DNA of 42,443 bases from Branchiostoma floridae (GCF_000003815.2 NC_049993.1:18235714-18278156); one strand, 5' to 3'; counted from the first letter of the stretch, positions 1 through 21,960 are shown. Made by a program: numbers and translations. The notes: a model not told the origin generated them from the letters alone.

Positions 1-3000
1 TCAGATCATGGTCGTCAGGATGGTACAGTTCACTCAGCAGTCGGTACACGTAGGACGGGGCATTCCCTCCTCTGCAACAACAAAGAACAATTTGAGTTGA
101 ACAGCACTGAACAGAAGGATTGAAGAATACTAGTACCTGGCAGTGTGAAAATGCTGATGCCAGCCACATGTCATCAATTACAATCGAGTTAAATTATTTC
201 AAAGTGTGTGCCGCCTCACTAGTGTGGACCCACTGAACATGGTGTGAAGACTAGACAACTGCTGCCCACCCGTGTTAGGAACCCATGCAGTAGTAAAATC
301 AAATACTGGATACTACTAGAAGGGTTCTAGAGTCATCTTAGAAGTTCAGTGTTGTAACCATGAAGACTTACATGTTTGAGATGAAGAGGGTGACCAGTTC
401 TGGTGGGACGTAGTCAAATACTGGGTTGGGAATGTGAACCTTGGACACCAGGTCTCCTGTGGGGTAAAAGGCATTAACAGTCAGCATACCTACCAGTAGA
501 TAACATGTTTTATGTCATACCTGTGACGCGAAAACGTTCGATACGAGTGTTCCGGACCGGGCCATAACTTCCGTATCGCACAGGTTCGAAAGGCGTATCA
601 CACGTGCTCCATTCGAATAAATCAAACTGTTTCAAGCGCGCTGAGTGCGGCGCCATCGAAAGTTCGAATACCTGATTCGAACGTTGGAACATTATTGTTG
701 CAACACTTTTTGTTCAAGGGCACCAAATTTGTTCAACTTCTGGCGCATTTCGCATCAAAACATGGGTTTTCTCAGGTGGGTTTGACATAAATAAGATACA
801 ACACGATGTATTCTGAATCACCCTCGGTCCCAGCCCTTCCGCGGGTCGGGCTGGTACCTTGGGTGATACGGAATACACCGTGTTGTACTCTATATGGAAC
901 AGAGCTACAAATGACCATTAGTACTTAATTCAAGTGATATCAACATGCAGTGTTGTATTGTCATAAAATACAGTATCGTGATAAGTTACTCAATACAAAA
1001 GTTACTGAAGCAACTGGATACGCTTTGTAAACGGTCAGATGTTTCAAACAGTATCTGCTGTCTTCTGAGCGACTGAACCATTCATCATGCCATACTGTGA
1101 AACATCTGACTGTCTCACCTTCAGAAAAACTCAAGACTTCTTCCGGAGACACAAATCTGTTGAAAGCAGCCTGTTGGCAAAGGAATAATGGATTTAATTA
1201 GACTTTTCATCAGTAGTCCATGATTCCTCTTGTGTTGTACGGTAAGTAATTACACATCAACTGCACTTAATCTCTGTTAGTTAACAATAATAATCATCAA
1301 ACATTGATTTAAACTAACTTCTTTGAGATAACTAAACCCTGACCCACCTGGTCTGATGAAACCAGGAACTGTGGTGACAACTTGAACAGGGAAGCACAGA
1401 CAATCACCTGGAAGTCAACACAACATCAATGTCAATAACAGTTTAGTTTCTTAAGGTAAAACAACCATTACATACATGTACATGGTTGCTGACATCTTAT
1501 TATGAAAAATCACCAGTAGGGCATCCATGCCCCCCTTGTTTTAAAGCATTGCTCAGCCATGGCATTTTATTTTAGCGTGAGTACCATCCTCTGTAGTGAC
1601 CACTGGCTCACTACTTTCACTTGCTAACCATGGCTAATTTCCATAAATAGTTTCATCAGGTTGGTAGATAAATCGAACAAAGTCTTCGTCGTTTCACAAC
1701 CTTTTTCTATTCTTCTGTAGACGTTTCAGTGACTGTCTGTCACCTTCATCAGTACAAAACATATCATTTTTTTGTACTGATGAAGGTGACAGACAGTCAT
1801 CGAAACACCTACAGAAGAATAAAAAAAGGTTGTGAAACGACGAAGACTTTGTTCGCAAGGCTAATTTTATTTGACATCCTGTTACATTCCAGCACATGTA
1901 TATCATTCACTACCGTATTCACGTATGTTACTTACTTAAAGTCCTGATAATGCCCAGTACATTCCAAAGACTGTTAGCAACATGGCTCTATCTACAAACA
2001 GGTAAGCAGTCTCCACTGCACGACTTACAGGTACTGAGTGGTGCTTCGCAGCTAGAGCTATTCCATGGCTGCCATTGATGGCCTTCAACCTGTCAGCACA
2101 GAAAGTACATTTCAACATGAGCAGAAGTTGTGGCTCAAACAATAGACAGACATTGACAACTTTTTGAAAAGTTGTTAAAATGTGGCTTCCACAGTAAAAG
2201 GATTGACGGCTTACAATATGATGCCCACGCTGAAAAGGAATCTGACAGCAAAGCTAGAATGGAAACTTTGTAAAATTCCTAGATGAAGACTTTCCACTAC
2301 GAACTGTAGAAATTGAAAGAAATGGAAACAATCATAAAGACACTACCAATCAATCATCCATATGAAATCAAGATAAAACTATTTATTGGTTTTATCTTCT
2401 AAGATCCAAAGTACAAGTCACTCACCCCCCATTTGCCATGACAGTGTGAGTTCCGATGATGACCTTGTTGACCCGTGACATCATGGCGAACACAGCGGAG
2501 TCGGTGATCACCACGGTCTCGATTCCCTTCTCAGCGAGGTTCTTGGCCAGAACCTGACCCTGGTGGAGAACAAGCAAGGTCATTACTTTCAACTTCTGCT
2601 TTGATAGGCAAACTTAAGACATCTTCAACAAATGTACAGTAGAAGCTGTTTAATTGCACAACTCATTTGCCAGCATATTTCGTGCAATTATTTAGGTTGT
2701 GCAATAATGCGAAGTCATCCAGCTGGACACCAGCGGTTTGGGATTTTGGGATTCCGTGCAGTTAACAGAAGTATGCCTTAATACGTTGTGCAATTAACTG
2801 GCTTCTTCTGTATTATGATAAATGGGGAGATAGCAACTCAACTATAACATAAGATTTCAGCTGAGTGGCTCATATACATGTATCATAGTTCATATAATCT
2901 GTTGTAACAGTATTGGCTCTTGGGTCCTGCACCACAATCTTTAAAGGTTGCCATTATACTTATACTATATACTTTTTTTTGTAGTATTGCACTGACATAT

Positions 3001-6000
3001 ACAGTATCAGACACCAATGGATAACGCCCTGCAGTCCAACTTTCACACAGCCTCATTACTCTATGGGTACTGACTGGCTGTTTCTTCAACACGAATAACA
3101 CAAACCTGGTAGAAAGGTCCCCCTTCTGCAACTATCACTTGGAACTTTCTTTTCCTTGCAGCACTCTGAAGAAAAAAAAAAAGACATGAGAAATCAACTT
3201 TCTTGGGGAAGAAGCATCTTTTCTAATTTCTGACCAGTGTTATTCTAGTCTTAATAATAAAAGGATTAACACAAGCATCCTATAGTAAAAACCATTTAAT
3301 TGCACAACCCATTTGCCAGCGTATTTTGTGCAGTTATCTGGGTGCTGCAATAATGCGAAGTTTTCCAGGTGGACCGCACCGGTTCGGGATGTGGGGATTC
3401 CGTGTAATTAACAGAAATGTGCAATTAGCCATTGTACAACTAACTGGCTTCTACTGTACCTTAAGAAATGACTCCACAGTCCGAGATCTCCCCACTGTCA
3501 TGATGATCTCGTTAGAGTGGATATGTTCTAGTGCCTGCATGGCGATATTGTCTGCACTGTATGGGTTAGATACAGTTGTTACAAACTTGACCTTAACAAG
3601 AAGTTTGTTACTGTAGCATTAAGTTATGCACTCTCTTAGCCAAATGACAATGTAGCTATTGTGGATGTACCAAAAAATCTATCTACCTGGTTGAAATGCA
3701 ACCTGTGTCCCCATATTTCATTTTACAGCTACAAATAAGAATGGAGAAACTTGTCTACTTTTGTTCTTAATGTATCACTGAAGCAGAAATGACAAACTTA
3801 CCTGCTTTCCAATTCCGTCATCATTTCATTAATGGCCTCTATGACAGCAGGCTGGGGAAAAGACACATCTTACAATTATAACATGTCTTAGTTAAATAAC
3901 TTCCTCTTTATCATGGCTGTCATTTCTTGCTGAAGAAGATCAAATTGATACTGGTACACTAAATTACAACATGAAAAAAAAAATTGAAAATGAATAACTT
4001 TACCTTCAGTCCATGGAGACTGAGACTGTAATCATCGTCTTCTACTCCTGCAACCAGCAGTTTCTGGAAGGGATAAAAAAACGTGAAGTGAAGTGTTAAC
4101 ATATTCAGGTTTTCTATTGAGAAGTTTAGAAGACTAGCCGACTGCTGCCTTCCCCCATGTCAGGGATACCAGCAGCAGTATAATCAAATACTGGATACTA
4201 CTACTACTACTATTACTACTTAGTTTATTGATCAACTAATAATGATAAATATCATGCAAGCCATTAGGTTTACATACATGATACAACATACATTTTATCT
4301 GTCTTGCTGCACCACAAATTAACAATTTCATAACACAATGTCTGAATCTTGAAAACTGAAAGAAAAGAAAGGAAACATTCTTACATGTAGAGACTCCTGA
4401 TCACCCTCCTCATTCTGCCCTCGTAATCTATAATTTATGTTGACAACAAGATTGAAAACTTTTTAGTTATACATGTTTTCAAGAGTGGCTGACTGAAGAG
4501 CTATTCTATTAACTTTTAATTGTTATGTTTTGGAAATTGCAAAAATACACATAACCACTGATCTAAACTTGAGAAGTTTTTTTTCACATTCATCTTTAAA
4601 ACAAACACTTCAAAAAAAAAACCTACGTGGCATACTCCTCTCTGATGATCTTCAAAACTACAGGAAGGAAAAATATTATTTATTAGTCAATGATTGTGAA
4701 GAATGCCTGTAATGTGCTTCATTTTACATTCTGCAAGCAACAAGATGGTGAAAAAAAGGCTTTGTGCTTTTTCAAGAGAGAAAACAAAACAAAGACTTTA
4801 TTGATGATGAGACAAGTCATTAACTAATCTACAACAGAGATTTACAAGTCCAAAACACAGAAAGAGGTCTGCTTCTCCTGTGTCAATCATATAGTTGTAA
4901 AATATGCTGTTGCCAGGGCAATGTACCTCTTCTGATCATGTTTCCCACCACAGTCTCGGAGGGTTGAGCGCTGACCAGTCTCCTGCCTTCTCTCTTCACA
5001 ATAACCATCAAATCTCTGTACACAACAAGAAAAACATTTGGCTAAAATACATCTGTAGCAGTTTTACCAGCTCACAACTCTCAATACCGTACTGTCGTCA
5101 AGTATACATTTACCTTAAAACAAGTCAGACATGCAAAGGTTTAGTGTGACAGGTTATTCCATGTAACGTAACCAGCTTCTTCCACCTGCCTTCAAAGTTG
5201 GTGAATTAATATACTGTAAATGCAGTTAAGTTTGCAGGGATTTACTTTCGTGGTAGCGGGAAAATGAAGCGTTCGCAGTGGTTTTAACATGCAGTCTCAT
5301 ATTATAATGGAAAAATGTTTGCGATGGTTTTAAGTTCGCAGTGAAGTGGCCACCACGAAAACCACAAACATTATTGCATTCACAGTACCAAAAGGTAGTT
5401 GTACCAAAACAGATACAGATACAGTAGTTTCAGATTTTATGTTGAACATATTGACATAAAGCCTTAGCAGTAAGCTTATGTGATCATGACTTACTTTGCT
5501 GTCTGCCATCTAGTCTGTGAGACGACCCTCCGGAGGATGTCCAGAGTGGTGTAGGCAACATTGTAGGAACCTGGGGTCTGTCTGCAGGGGAGTAAATTAC
5601 ACATATCACCATCAGGTTTAACTTTAAAAAGAATACTGTACAAGGCGGTCAACTGTTCAACGTTATGTCAAAAATAGCAAGGGAATTTCCCTGGTACATT
5701 GAACCTCTATACACAGACTTTTGCTGACATTACAGATAGATGGTTATTATTTGAATTCCTGGCCCCCATATTGGTGTACAGCATGTTTTGTTTTGTTTTT
5801 TGTTTTGTTTTGTTACAAGTGTAACACAGGAACAATATATTCCAACAGCATGGCACAAATGATGTCATATACAAAGCCTGCATGCTGTATGAATGTACTA
5901 CTAGTATGTCTATCCCTTTTTGTACATGAATAGTGTGTGAATACAGTCTTTGGGAAAGAAGGAATCTTCAAGGCTGTAGAATCACGGTGTTCACTCTAGC

Positions 6001-6190
6001 AGTTCTCCTGTGTTGTACTTCTTATTCCAACTTATGATCAATGGCTTTCTCTACATTTTTCCATTGATGCTGAAGTCTTTTGTAAGACTTACATCAAACA
6101 TGACCTACAGGTGACTGACCTCTGTCTGAGTTGCCCCATGAAGGTTTCTATCCTCTCAGTCAGCTCCGATTCTTTCCCATCGCCCGGCAT
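1..6190 (-). CDS. EIF2B2: eIF2B beta subunit (translation initiation factor eIF-2B subunit 2), nearly complete
   Basis: Regulatory-core subunit of eIF2B, the cytosolic guanine nucleotide exchange factor for eIF2. I assembled 15 coding exons (high to low): 6120-6190, 5495-5581, 4927-5015, 4627-4657, 4385-4427, 4004-4063, 3802-3851, 3460-3556, 3106-3165, 2426-2559, 2029-2089, 1348-1407, 1119-1170, 372-456, 1-71. All introns are GT-AG and phase is kept throughout, giving 350 residues plus one base; human eIF2B beta has 351. Recognisable blocks: N-terminal [15 protein letters not shown], then [53 protein letters not shown] and the C-terminal [20 protein letters not shown]. The start ATG has a strong GCCGCC context directly after a 5'UTR acceptor. 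Bases 1-3 read TGA on the minus strand but out of frame; the frame runs off the window after CTG A. Introns hold many small repeats. Identity is very secure. Confidence 0.95.
245..320. repeat. Dispersed repeat, copy 1
   Basis: About 75 bp in the last EIF2B2 intron, clearly related to 4128-4205: both share GAAGACTAG, ACTGCTGCC and ATAATCAAATACTGGATACT-like ends. No coding potential. Family unknown. Confidence 0.6.
794..892. repeat. Foldback palindrome (MITE-like)
   Basis: Two arms of about 42 bp (794-836 and 849-892) are imperfect reverse complements around an 8-12-base loop; the arms read TACAACACGATGTATTC and GAATACACCGTGTTGTA. The outermost AGATAC/GTACTCT ends are less well matched. Such a hairpin is typical of a small non-autonomous foldback transposon. 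It lies in EIF2B2 intron 14. Confidence 0.7.
985..1118. repeat. Dispersed repeat abutting an EIF2B2 splice donor
   Basis: Related to 19530-19640 (shared GTTACTGAAGCAACTGG / GTTACTCAAGCAACTGG and AACGGTCAGATGTTT). The repeat-like sequence runs to the splice donor of the EIF2B2 exon at 1119-1170, so the donor region GTGAGACAGTCAGATG resembles a repeat end. On the minus strand it contains GAAACATCTGAC-type motifs. Family not identified. Confidence 0.6.
1648..1860. mobile_element. Foldback element, Penelope-like end? (copy 1)
   Basis: A near-perfect hairpin of about 180 bp (1674-1855): left arm from CGAACAAAGTCTTCGTCG, right arm ending CGACGAAGACTTTGTTCG. The right arm contains CTGATGA at 1777-1783, a 6-bp stem GGTGAC/GTCATC with 5-base loop, then GAAAC at 1802-1806, an arrangement like a hammerhead ribozyme core. 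An outer segment with TTTCATCAGGTTGGTAGA matches, in reverse complement, the end of the element at 34636-34830. Penelope-like retroelements are known to carry hammerhead motifs and inverted end repeats; assignment here is inference. Confidence 0.6.
2635..2812. mobile_element. pogo/Tigger-like MITE, copy 1
   Basis: 178-bp element with terminal inverted repeats TACAGTAGAAGC...GCTTCTTCTGTA, continuing inward as an AATTGCACAA / TTGTGCAATT pair. TA sits at both ends, fitting Tc1/mariner-type TA target duplication, and the CAGTAGAA terminus resembles pogo/Tigger ends. No coding capacity. It lies in EIF2B2 intron 9. Confidence 0.7.
3281..3458. mobile_element. pogo/Tigger-like MITE, copy 2, forming a splice donor
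   Basis: Second copy of the 2635-2812 family, diverged at its left end (TATAGTAAAAACC). Its right end, ACTGTA on the plus strand, directly abuts EIF2B2 exon 3460-3556. The minus-strand donor is G(3459) followed by the element's own TACAG, so most of the 5' splice site is MITE sequence. The element makes up about 60 percent of this 294-bp intron. Confidence 0.7.
4128..4205. repeat. Dispersed repeat, copy 2
   Basis: Related to 245-320 and followed by a short CTA/TTA trinucleotide tract (about 4196-4219). Lies in EIF2B2 intron 5. No coding potential. Confidence 0.6.
5137..5205 (+). repeat. Dispersed repeat of the 'GCAAAAGTTAGGTGTGAC' family, copy 1
   Basis: About 70 bp similar to 18857-18945 and, on the opposite strand, to 41920-42022: shared blocks GTGTGAC, GGTYATTC, GTAA and AACCAGCT. 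It lies in an EIF2B2 intron immediately before the MITE at 5212-5387. Confidence 0.5.
5212..5387. mobile_element. CGCGG-type palindromic MITE, copy 1
   Basis: Ends are TACTGTAAATGC and GCATTCACAGTA, near-perfect inverted repeats with TA at both sides. The interior repeats the self-complementary motif TTCGCAGTGGTTTTAA and its complement. Four further relatives occur at 20736-20945, 27661-28005, 28139-28333 and 33385-33596. Confidence 0.7.
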
Positions 6191-7220
6191 GGCGGCCTGA
6201 AAAATATCGCATGTTTGAATATCCAGCTGATTAGAGTAAATATGCAATAGCAAAGAATTTACATGGTACGGTAGAGTCAAGTTTTTGCACCTCTTTACTA
6301 GTACATGTAACTTTCTAATGGTTCTCAGTCAATGGCTAGTTTTGGAAGCAAGCAAACTACTTTAACTAGCAGATAAATGCGAACAAAGAAAATAAACCAT
6401 GAAGTTAATAGACAAAACAAGTTCCTTTGAAGAAACCGGGTTATAGTTATTACATGTAGATTAATAAGAAAATTAATGAGAAAATTTTTCTGCTGGGCTA
6501 GTCTGCTAAGAGACAAGCATAAGGAGATCTGGTAATGTTACCAGATTTTGTGAATGTGTGTGTAATGCCATTTGTTGAAAGAAAACATTGACGTGCTTTT
6601 ATCACCAGCATATGCCCATACAATAGACAACTGAAATATTGCAAATCTCCATATGGTTCCCCTAATGTCCATGACAAAAATTAATCATAGGACAGAAAAA
6701 AAAAAACTTCCTGACATTTACCATTTTCCTCCTGTCGGGAGCAGACCTGTGAGAAATCATGCCCTTGGATATCAAGTCCAAAGTCAAGTTAGGATCATAA
6801 AACTCAGACAAACACCCCGTAGCCGGACGTGACGTTCCTTACGGCAATGTAAAACCGGTTCTAACCGCTGTCTGTGAGCTAATGTCAATAAATAACGCCA
6901 CACGACCCCGGCACTAAACGTGGGAAAGGCGCAAATATTTGAATTCGTGCACCTTTTCATAATTTGACAGTACGTGAACATTGTAGCGGTGCATTCACTG
7001 CATGATAGAGGCCACTAACTTATAAATAACACCATCACAAATCAGTCTTCATTGATTTCTGCTTTCTAATTTGTAGAGATAAAAAGAGCGAAGTTTGAGA
7101 AGAAAAGAAGACAAGCACCCCTCCCCTCCACCAATTTTTAGCCCTAATCGCTAAATATTTGTCCAATTTGCGGATCGTAAACAAAATATACGTTTTCCCA
7201 AGTCTTAAAAGAAACTTACC
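6191..7220 (-). other. EIF2B2: EIF2B2 5'UTR intron (candidate)
   Basis: Just upstream of the EIF2B2 start is a good acceptor (TATTTTTCAG, then GCCGCCATG), leaving only six UTR bases at 6191-6196. The best minus-strand donor upstream is AAG/GTAAGT at 7220/7219. An intron 6197-7219 with a non-coding first exon above 7220 is therefore likely. A possible extra exon lies near 6715-6755 (acceptor TTTCTCACAG, donor GTAAATG). Otherwise I see no gene between 6191 and 7220. Confidence 0.5.
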
Positions 7221-7329
7221 TTACAAGAAAGATTATTTCTGGCGCTGAAGAACAACCTGGTGAAAGCAAAACTTGAAAACTGCGTTGGATTCGGTCTTTT
7301 CCTTGCGAGATCTCTGTCTTGCTGACGAA

Positions 7330-7667
7330 ATTTTACCTGGGAAAGGGGTAAAGGTCATGGAGCAATATTGACCAATCAAAAGCAACTTTCTTTGAAATTG
7401 ACCAATCAATTTATAGAACGTACCCACGTGATGTGTGATATTCCCAAAATGGCGCCGCGCAGACGAAAATATTGACCTGATCTTATTTCCCGTCAAATTT
7501 CACTTAATTGGTGGCCAACAAGGGCTATTTCTGAATATTTTTACATTCTAAAGTTGTTAACATTCAGATTTAGTCAATAATTGACTGATTTTCTCTACTG
7601 ACAGGGACTAGAGAAGCGGGAATCGAACGTTTGAGGCCTGCCCCCCTCCCCACCATTCACTGCAGCC
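7330..7667. promoter_or_regulatory. Divergent promoter between EIF2B2 and PARS2
   Basis: Two head-to-head housekeeping genes are separated by a few hundred bases. Seen here: ACCAATCA at 7371 and 7401 (CCAAT boxes), CACGTG at 7425-7430 (E-box) and AAAATGGCGCC at 7446-7456 (YY1-like, common at start sites of such genes). No convincing TATA box. Exact start sites cannot be read from sequence. Confidence 0.5.
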
Positions 7668-18507
<10,840 letters not shown>

Positions 18508-18671
18508 TGTAGCAGGGAGGAACTACTACACTTACTGTCCAACTGTACTACTGTATGATGTAGCAGGGAGGAACTACTACACTTACTGTCCAACTGTACT
18601 ACTATATGATGTTTGTTTGTTTGTTTGTTATGTGTTTTTTTAGTGCTTTTTTTCTTCTGGTATACTGGACC

Positions 18672-18677
18672 AATAAA
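18672..18677 (+). terminator. PARS2: Polyadenylation signal AATAAA for PARS2
   Basis: First AATAAA downstream of the PARS2 stop, 165 bases away, after the triplicated segment. Confidence 0.55.
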
Positions 18678-18856
18678 CTGGTGGAGGTACCGACTGATAT
18701 AATAAGTATCTAATACCAGCTCAAAAAAGAACAAGAAACAGCCATGCCTTCAAATACCAGAGTTACCAACCTAGGATTGATGTGTTCAAAAATTCGTACT
18801 TTCCCAGAACCATCGTAGAATGAAAGTTGTTATCACCAAGCACAGTAGGGGCAGAT

Positions 18857-18945
18857 AGATGTGCAAAAGTTAGGTGTGACGGGTCATTCGGTGTAATATA
18901 ACCAGCTGCTGTGAAGCTGGTGTGTAATGTGCTGAACGGCAGTTA
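18857..18945 (+). repeat. Dispersed 'GCAAAAGTTAGGTGTGAC' repeat, copy 2
   Basis: Best-preserved plus-strand copy of the family also at 5137-5205 and (minus) 41920-42022; contains GTGCAAAAGTTAGGTGTGAC and AACCAGCTGCTGTGAAGCTG. Confidence 0.6.
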
Positions 18946-19529
18946 TACTGGCTATATAGATACAGATAGATACTAGATACACTGGTGCAATATACTTCAC
19001 CACCTGTACCTGCAATATTGCAAGATTGTAGGATTTCAACCTGCATTTTGGTACACAGTAGGGCTATATCTGGGAATTGTATAAGGCTACAGCTACGGAG
19101 GCAAAGTTTAGGGTAAAAGTGGTTGGTGGGGAATGCAATACAAATACAAAGACATTTTGCACAATGCTTATTATTTTGTGTATGTATTTTTATTTCAAGT
19201 TTCTTATGTTATAAGTGTGGTTGGTATGCTGGCGATCTAAAAACATCATCAAGCAAAACAGAAATACAATATGTACTGATTCTCAGATTTTGCAATATTG
19301 TTCTCAAACCCAACTGAGCAACATGAAATTATTATCTAGTAAAAGGAATATTGAATAAATTTAACTCTATTTCAATGATAAGGCCATTTTCTATAGGATC
19401 AGTAAGTAGGTATTGACAAAACTTTGCGATGTGTTGAATGCTCATTTCTGTTCATTTGTATGTAATCAACATTCTGCAGTACTCCTTGCTGTGGTAGGAG
19501 GCGCTGCAGGTACATACAGCATGTCATTG

Positions 19530-19640
19530 GATACCCAATGCCAGAGTTACTCAAGCAACTGGGTAAATTTTGTTAACGGTCAGATGTTTTATACAGCATC
19601 TGCTTATAATCTTTTGTCAGTGACCACAGGGCGACATATT
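19530..19640. repeat. Dispersed repeat, second copy of the 985-1118 family
   Basis: Shares GTTACTCAAGCAACTGG, TTAACGGTCAGATGTTTTA and GCATCTGCT with the EIF2B2 intronic copy. The rest of 18680-19800 shows no gene I can support. Confidence 0.6.
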
Positions 19641-19843
19641 TTTTTACATATATAAAAACTGTGAAGGTTATATTCTGCATTTGCTAGCAAATGTTCATGT
19701 CACCTTTTTTTGCAAAACATACGTTTTTACACTGAACAGTGTTGATGTAAAAGTATGATTTTAAACATTGAAAACTACAAAACTTACACTTATACATTTC
19801 TTTATGAAGGAAACTCCTTCCAATTTCAGCCTTGTGACATTTT

Positions 19844-19943
19844 NNNNNNNNNNNNNNNNNNNNNNNNNNNNNNNNNNNNNNNNNNNNNNNNNNNNNNNNN
19901 NNNNNNNNNNNNNNNNNNNNNNNNNNNNNNNNNNNNNNNNNNN
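19844..19943. other. Assembly gap (100 N) inside a palindrome
   Basis: Exactly 100 unknown bases. The flanks GAAGGAAACTCCTTCCAATT (from 19807) and AATTGGAAGGAGTTTCCTTC (to 19970) belong to one 25-bp perfect inverted repeat, so the gap lies in the loop of a hairpin or a repeat-induced join. The 100-N size is probably nominal. Confidence 0.95.
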
Positions 19944-20370
19944 GCTGAAATTGGAAGGAGTTTCCTTCAGACAGCGCGAGCCATGCACACAGCTCAATTT
20001 AAAACATTCTTTCTGTCTGTAACCCATGATGACAGCCTGTTTTATGTCCATCCTGAGAGAAGTCACCTTTCCTTGACCCTGGGTCCGTCTGGAGCAGGAA
20101 CAGCGGAGAGTTTGTTTCTGTGCTACTGAAACTGTTTCATGTGAGAAGAACCTGGTTCCTAGGGTCACACATCTGCGGGCCAGGGGTGTGGGGTTGGCAA
20201 AAATAGCCGGGAGGGAGACTTCAAAAGGGCTGAGTTTTCTTAGGAAATAAACACGGAATAGGATTAGTGGCCATGTTTGTGTGTTGGCTAGATGAAGGTT
20301 GAGAACACTTTGACCTCTTTGAATAGCTTGTTGCAAAAATTGGGCTCAAACTGGAGTTCCCGTGTTTAAG

Positions 20371-20440
20371 CCTTTTGGCGTAACGGTTTAGCGTCTGGGG
20401 TTGTGATCTGACGGCGCGGATTCAAATCCCGGGAATCAGG
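20371..20440 (+). repeat. tRNA-derived sequence (SINE head or tRNA pseudogene)
   Basis: Contains a perfect RNA polymerase III A box TGGCGTAACGG and, about 40 bases on, a good B box GATTCAAATCC. A full cloverleaf with acceptor pairing is not obvious, so a SINE-type promoter relic is more likely than a working tRNA. Confidence 0.5.
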
Positions 20441-20735
20441 ATATTTGTATATATTGTTTTTGTCTGTTTCTACTCCTTCCTTATAGTACCGGTTAAACCC
20501 AACAAATAAATCAAAAAGAATATAACCGAATACGACAGGACGCATATTGGTTACTGGGGGATCAATATCAGTCCGCACCCCGTAAATGTAACTCAGGAAG
20601 CCTCAACGTTGAAAGCTTAACTTCAACAAGCTGTGACCTTAGAACTCCTTTTAGTCTGACTATTTCCTTGCAATCCTGTGTGAGAAGGCGTTTCCAATTT
20701 AAGTTCAGGTGAGAAGTCTTAAGTAAAATATCAGG

Positions 20736-20945
20736 TACCGTAAAGGGGGATTATGTTCACGGGAAATTAATTTCGTGGTAAGAAGGAAAAGTAGTGTTCG
20801 CGGTGGGTTTAAATTCGCTATTGAAAAGTTTGCTATGGAGGGTTTTACTCTTTAACATGTGCACAGTGGTTGTAATTAAAGAAGTTCGTGTGGAAGATCA
20901 GAGCTTATCACGAAAGTCACCGTGAAAACCTGCTCGTTTACAGTA
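20736..20945. mobile_element. CGCGG-type palindromic MITE, copy 2 (degraded)
   Basis: Ends TACCGTAAA and TTTACAGTA; interior has TTAATTTCGTGGTA, GTTCGCGGTGG and their complements. More diverged than the other copies. Confidence 0.6.
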
Positions 20946-21699
20946 CTTCTATGGGGAGGACATGAGTTATAGCGCTCTCGTTATTGAACTATGTCGTCGT
21001 TAACTTCCTGTCAAAGTTCGCTACTCAGTTCAGCATGATTTTGAACTTTTTACCTTTGCTTTGATGGATGAGCAGTTTTTATGAGAAAAACAGCAGCTCC
21101 AGCCCTAGGCTTGTCTGGAAAAGTTTGACACCTCAGCGGGGTGTTATGACTGGAGTATGAAATCTACGGCAAGGCATCTTGAAGTTCAACTGACAAGGTG
21201 ACTTCAGGTTGCGGGGGATACTGTTTCTAGTTTAAAAGCAGATGTTTAAAAGAAAATGTTGGCTTGATTTGAATGACCAGGGAGGTTTCATCAGATGAAA
21301 GCTTTTGGTATGACGTTTTGCTACTCTTTGTACTTCTTTTAGATGATATACATACGTGCACTAACGCACGCACACACACACGCCATTGTTAATTCAGTAG
21401 ACACATTTCCGATTTTTCTTTGTCGCACTGATGTTTTGATATCTGACTTCAAAGCTAATTTTCTGGCCTATTAGCCTTCCGAGGGTTTTGGGTCTCAAAA
21501 AAAGTTCCTGTAAGAAGTGACGATCATCTTCGCCAAACATCTGCTTGGAGATTAAACGCACAGAACGTGGGGCGACCAATCGCCAAGCAGATGTAGGAAG
21601 GCAAAATCGTACAAATGCCTGCTGATGGAAGCTAGAGCAACGGCCCTTTCTTTTAAAGAAAACGGGATTCCGCCCTTTGACATCTGTTTGGAGACTAGG

Positions 21700-21960
21700 G
21701 ACGGTGCCATGGCCGAGTGGGTAGAGTCAAGTGTTCGCCTTGCATTCGGTAGGTCGTGAGCTCTATCCCCGGCCGAGTCATACCAAAGACTTTAAAAATG
21801 GTACATGCTGCTTTCTCTGTTTAACACTCAGCACTAATGAGGAATAGTATGGAAGTTAAACACACATCACTACCAGCGGACCAGCCCTCTGCTGTTGTGG
21901 CTTGCACAAATGTGTGGCCCAAGGGCTACAGCAATGGAGATGGGTGCCACCCCTAAGCAT
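21700..21960 (+). mobile_element. tRNA-derived SINE
   Basis: Starts with a tRNA-like head: A box TGGCCGAGTGG (21710-21720 region), then GCCTTGCATTCGGTAGGTCG and a weakened B box (GAGCTCTATCC), then a non-tRNA body with CATACCAAAGACTTTAAAAA and GAGATGGGTGCC. I recognise this head-body arrangement as a common cephalochordate-type SINE, from memory rather than a search. Confidence 0.65.

Noticed and set aside
1-3. TGA on the minus strand as the EIF2B2 stop
   Set aside because: Frame tracking through all 15 exons puts these bases out of frame (CTG then A); the real stop is beyond the window.
1777-1806. Active hammerhead ribozyme
   Set aside because: Core-like motif only: an extra A before stem II and no convincing cleavage triplet or stem I; kept as a candidate finding, not a feature.
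20371-20440. Functional tRNA gene
   Set aside because: A and B boxes are good but I could not form a full acceptor stem and cloverleaf.
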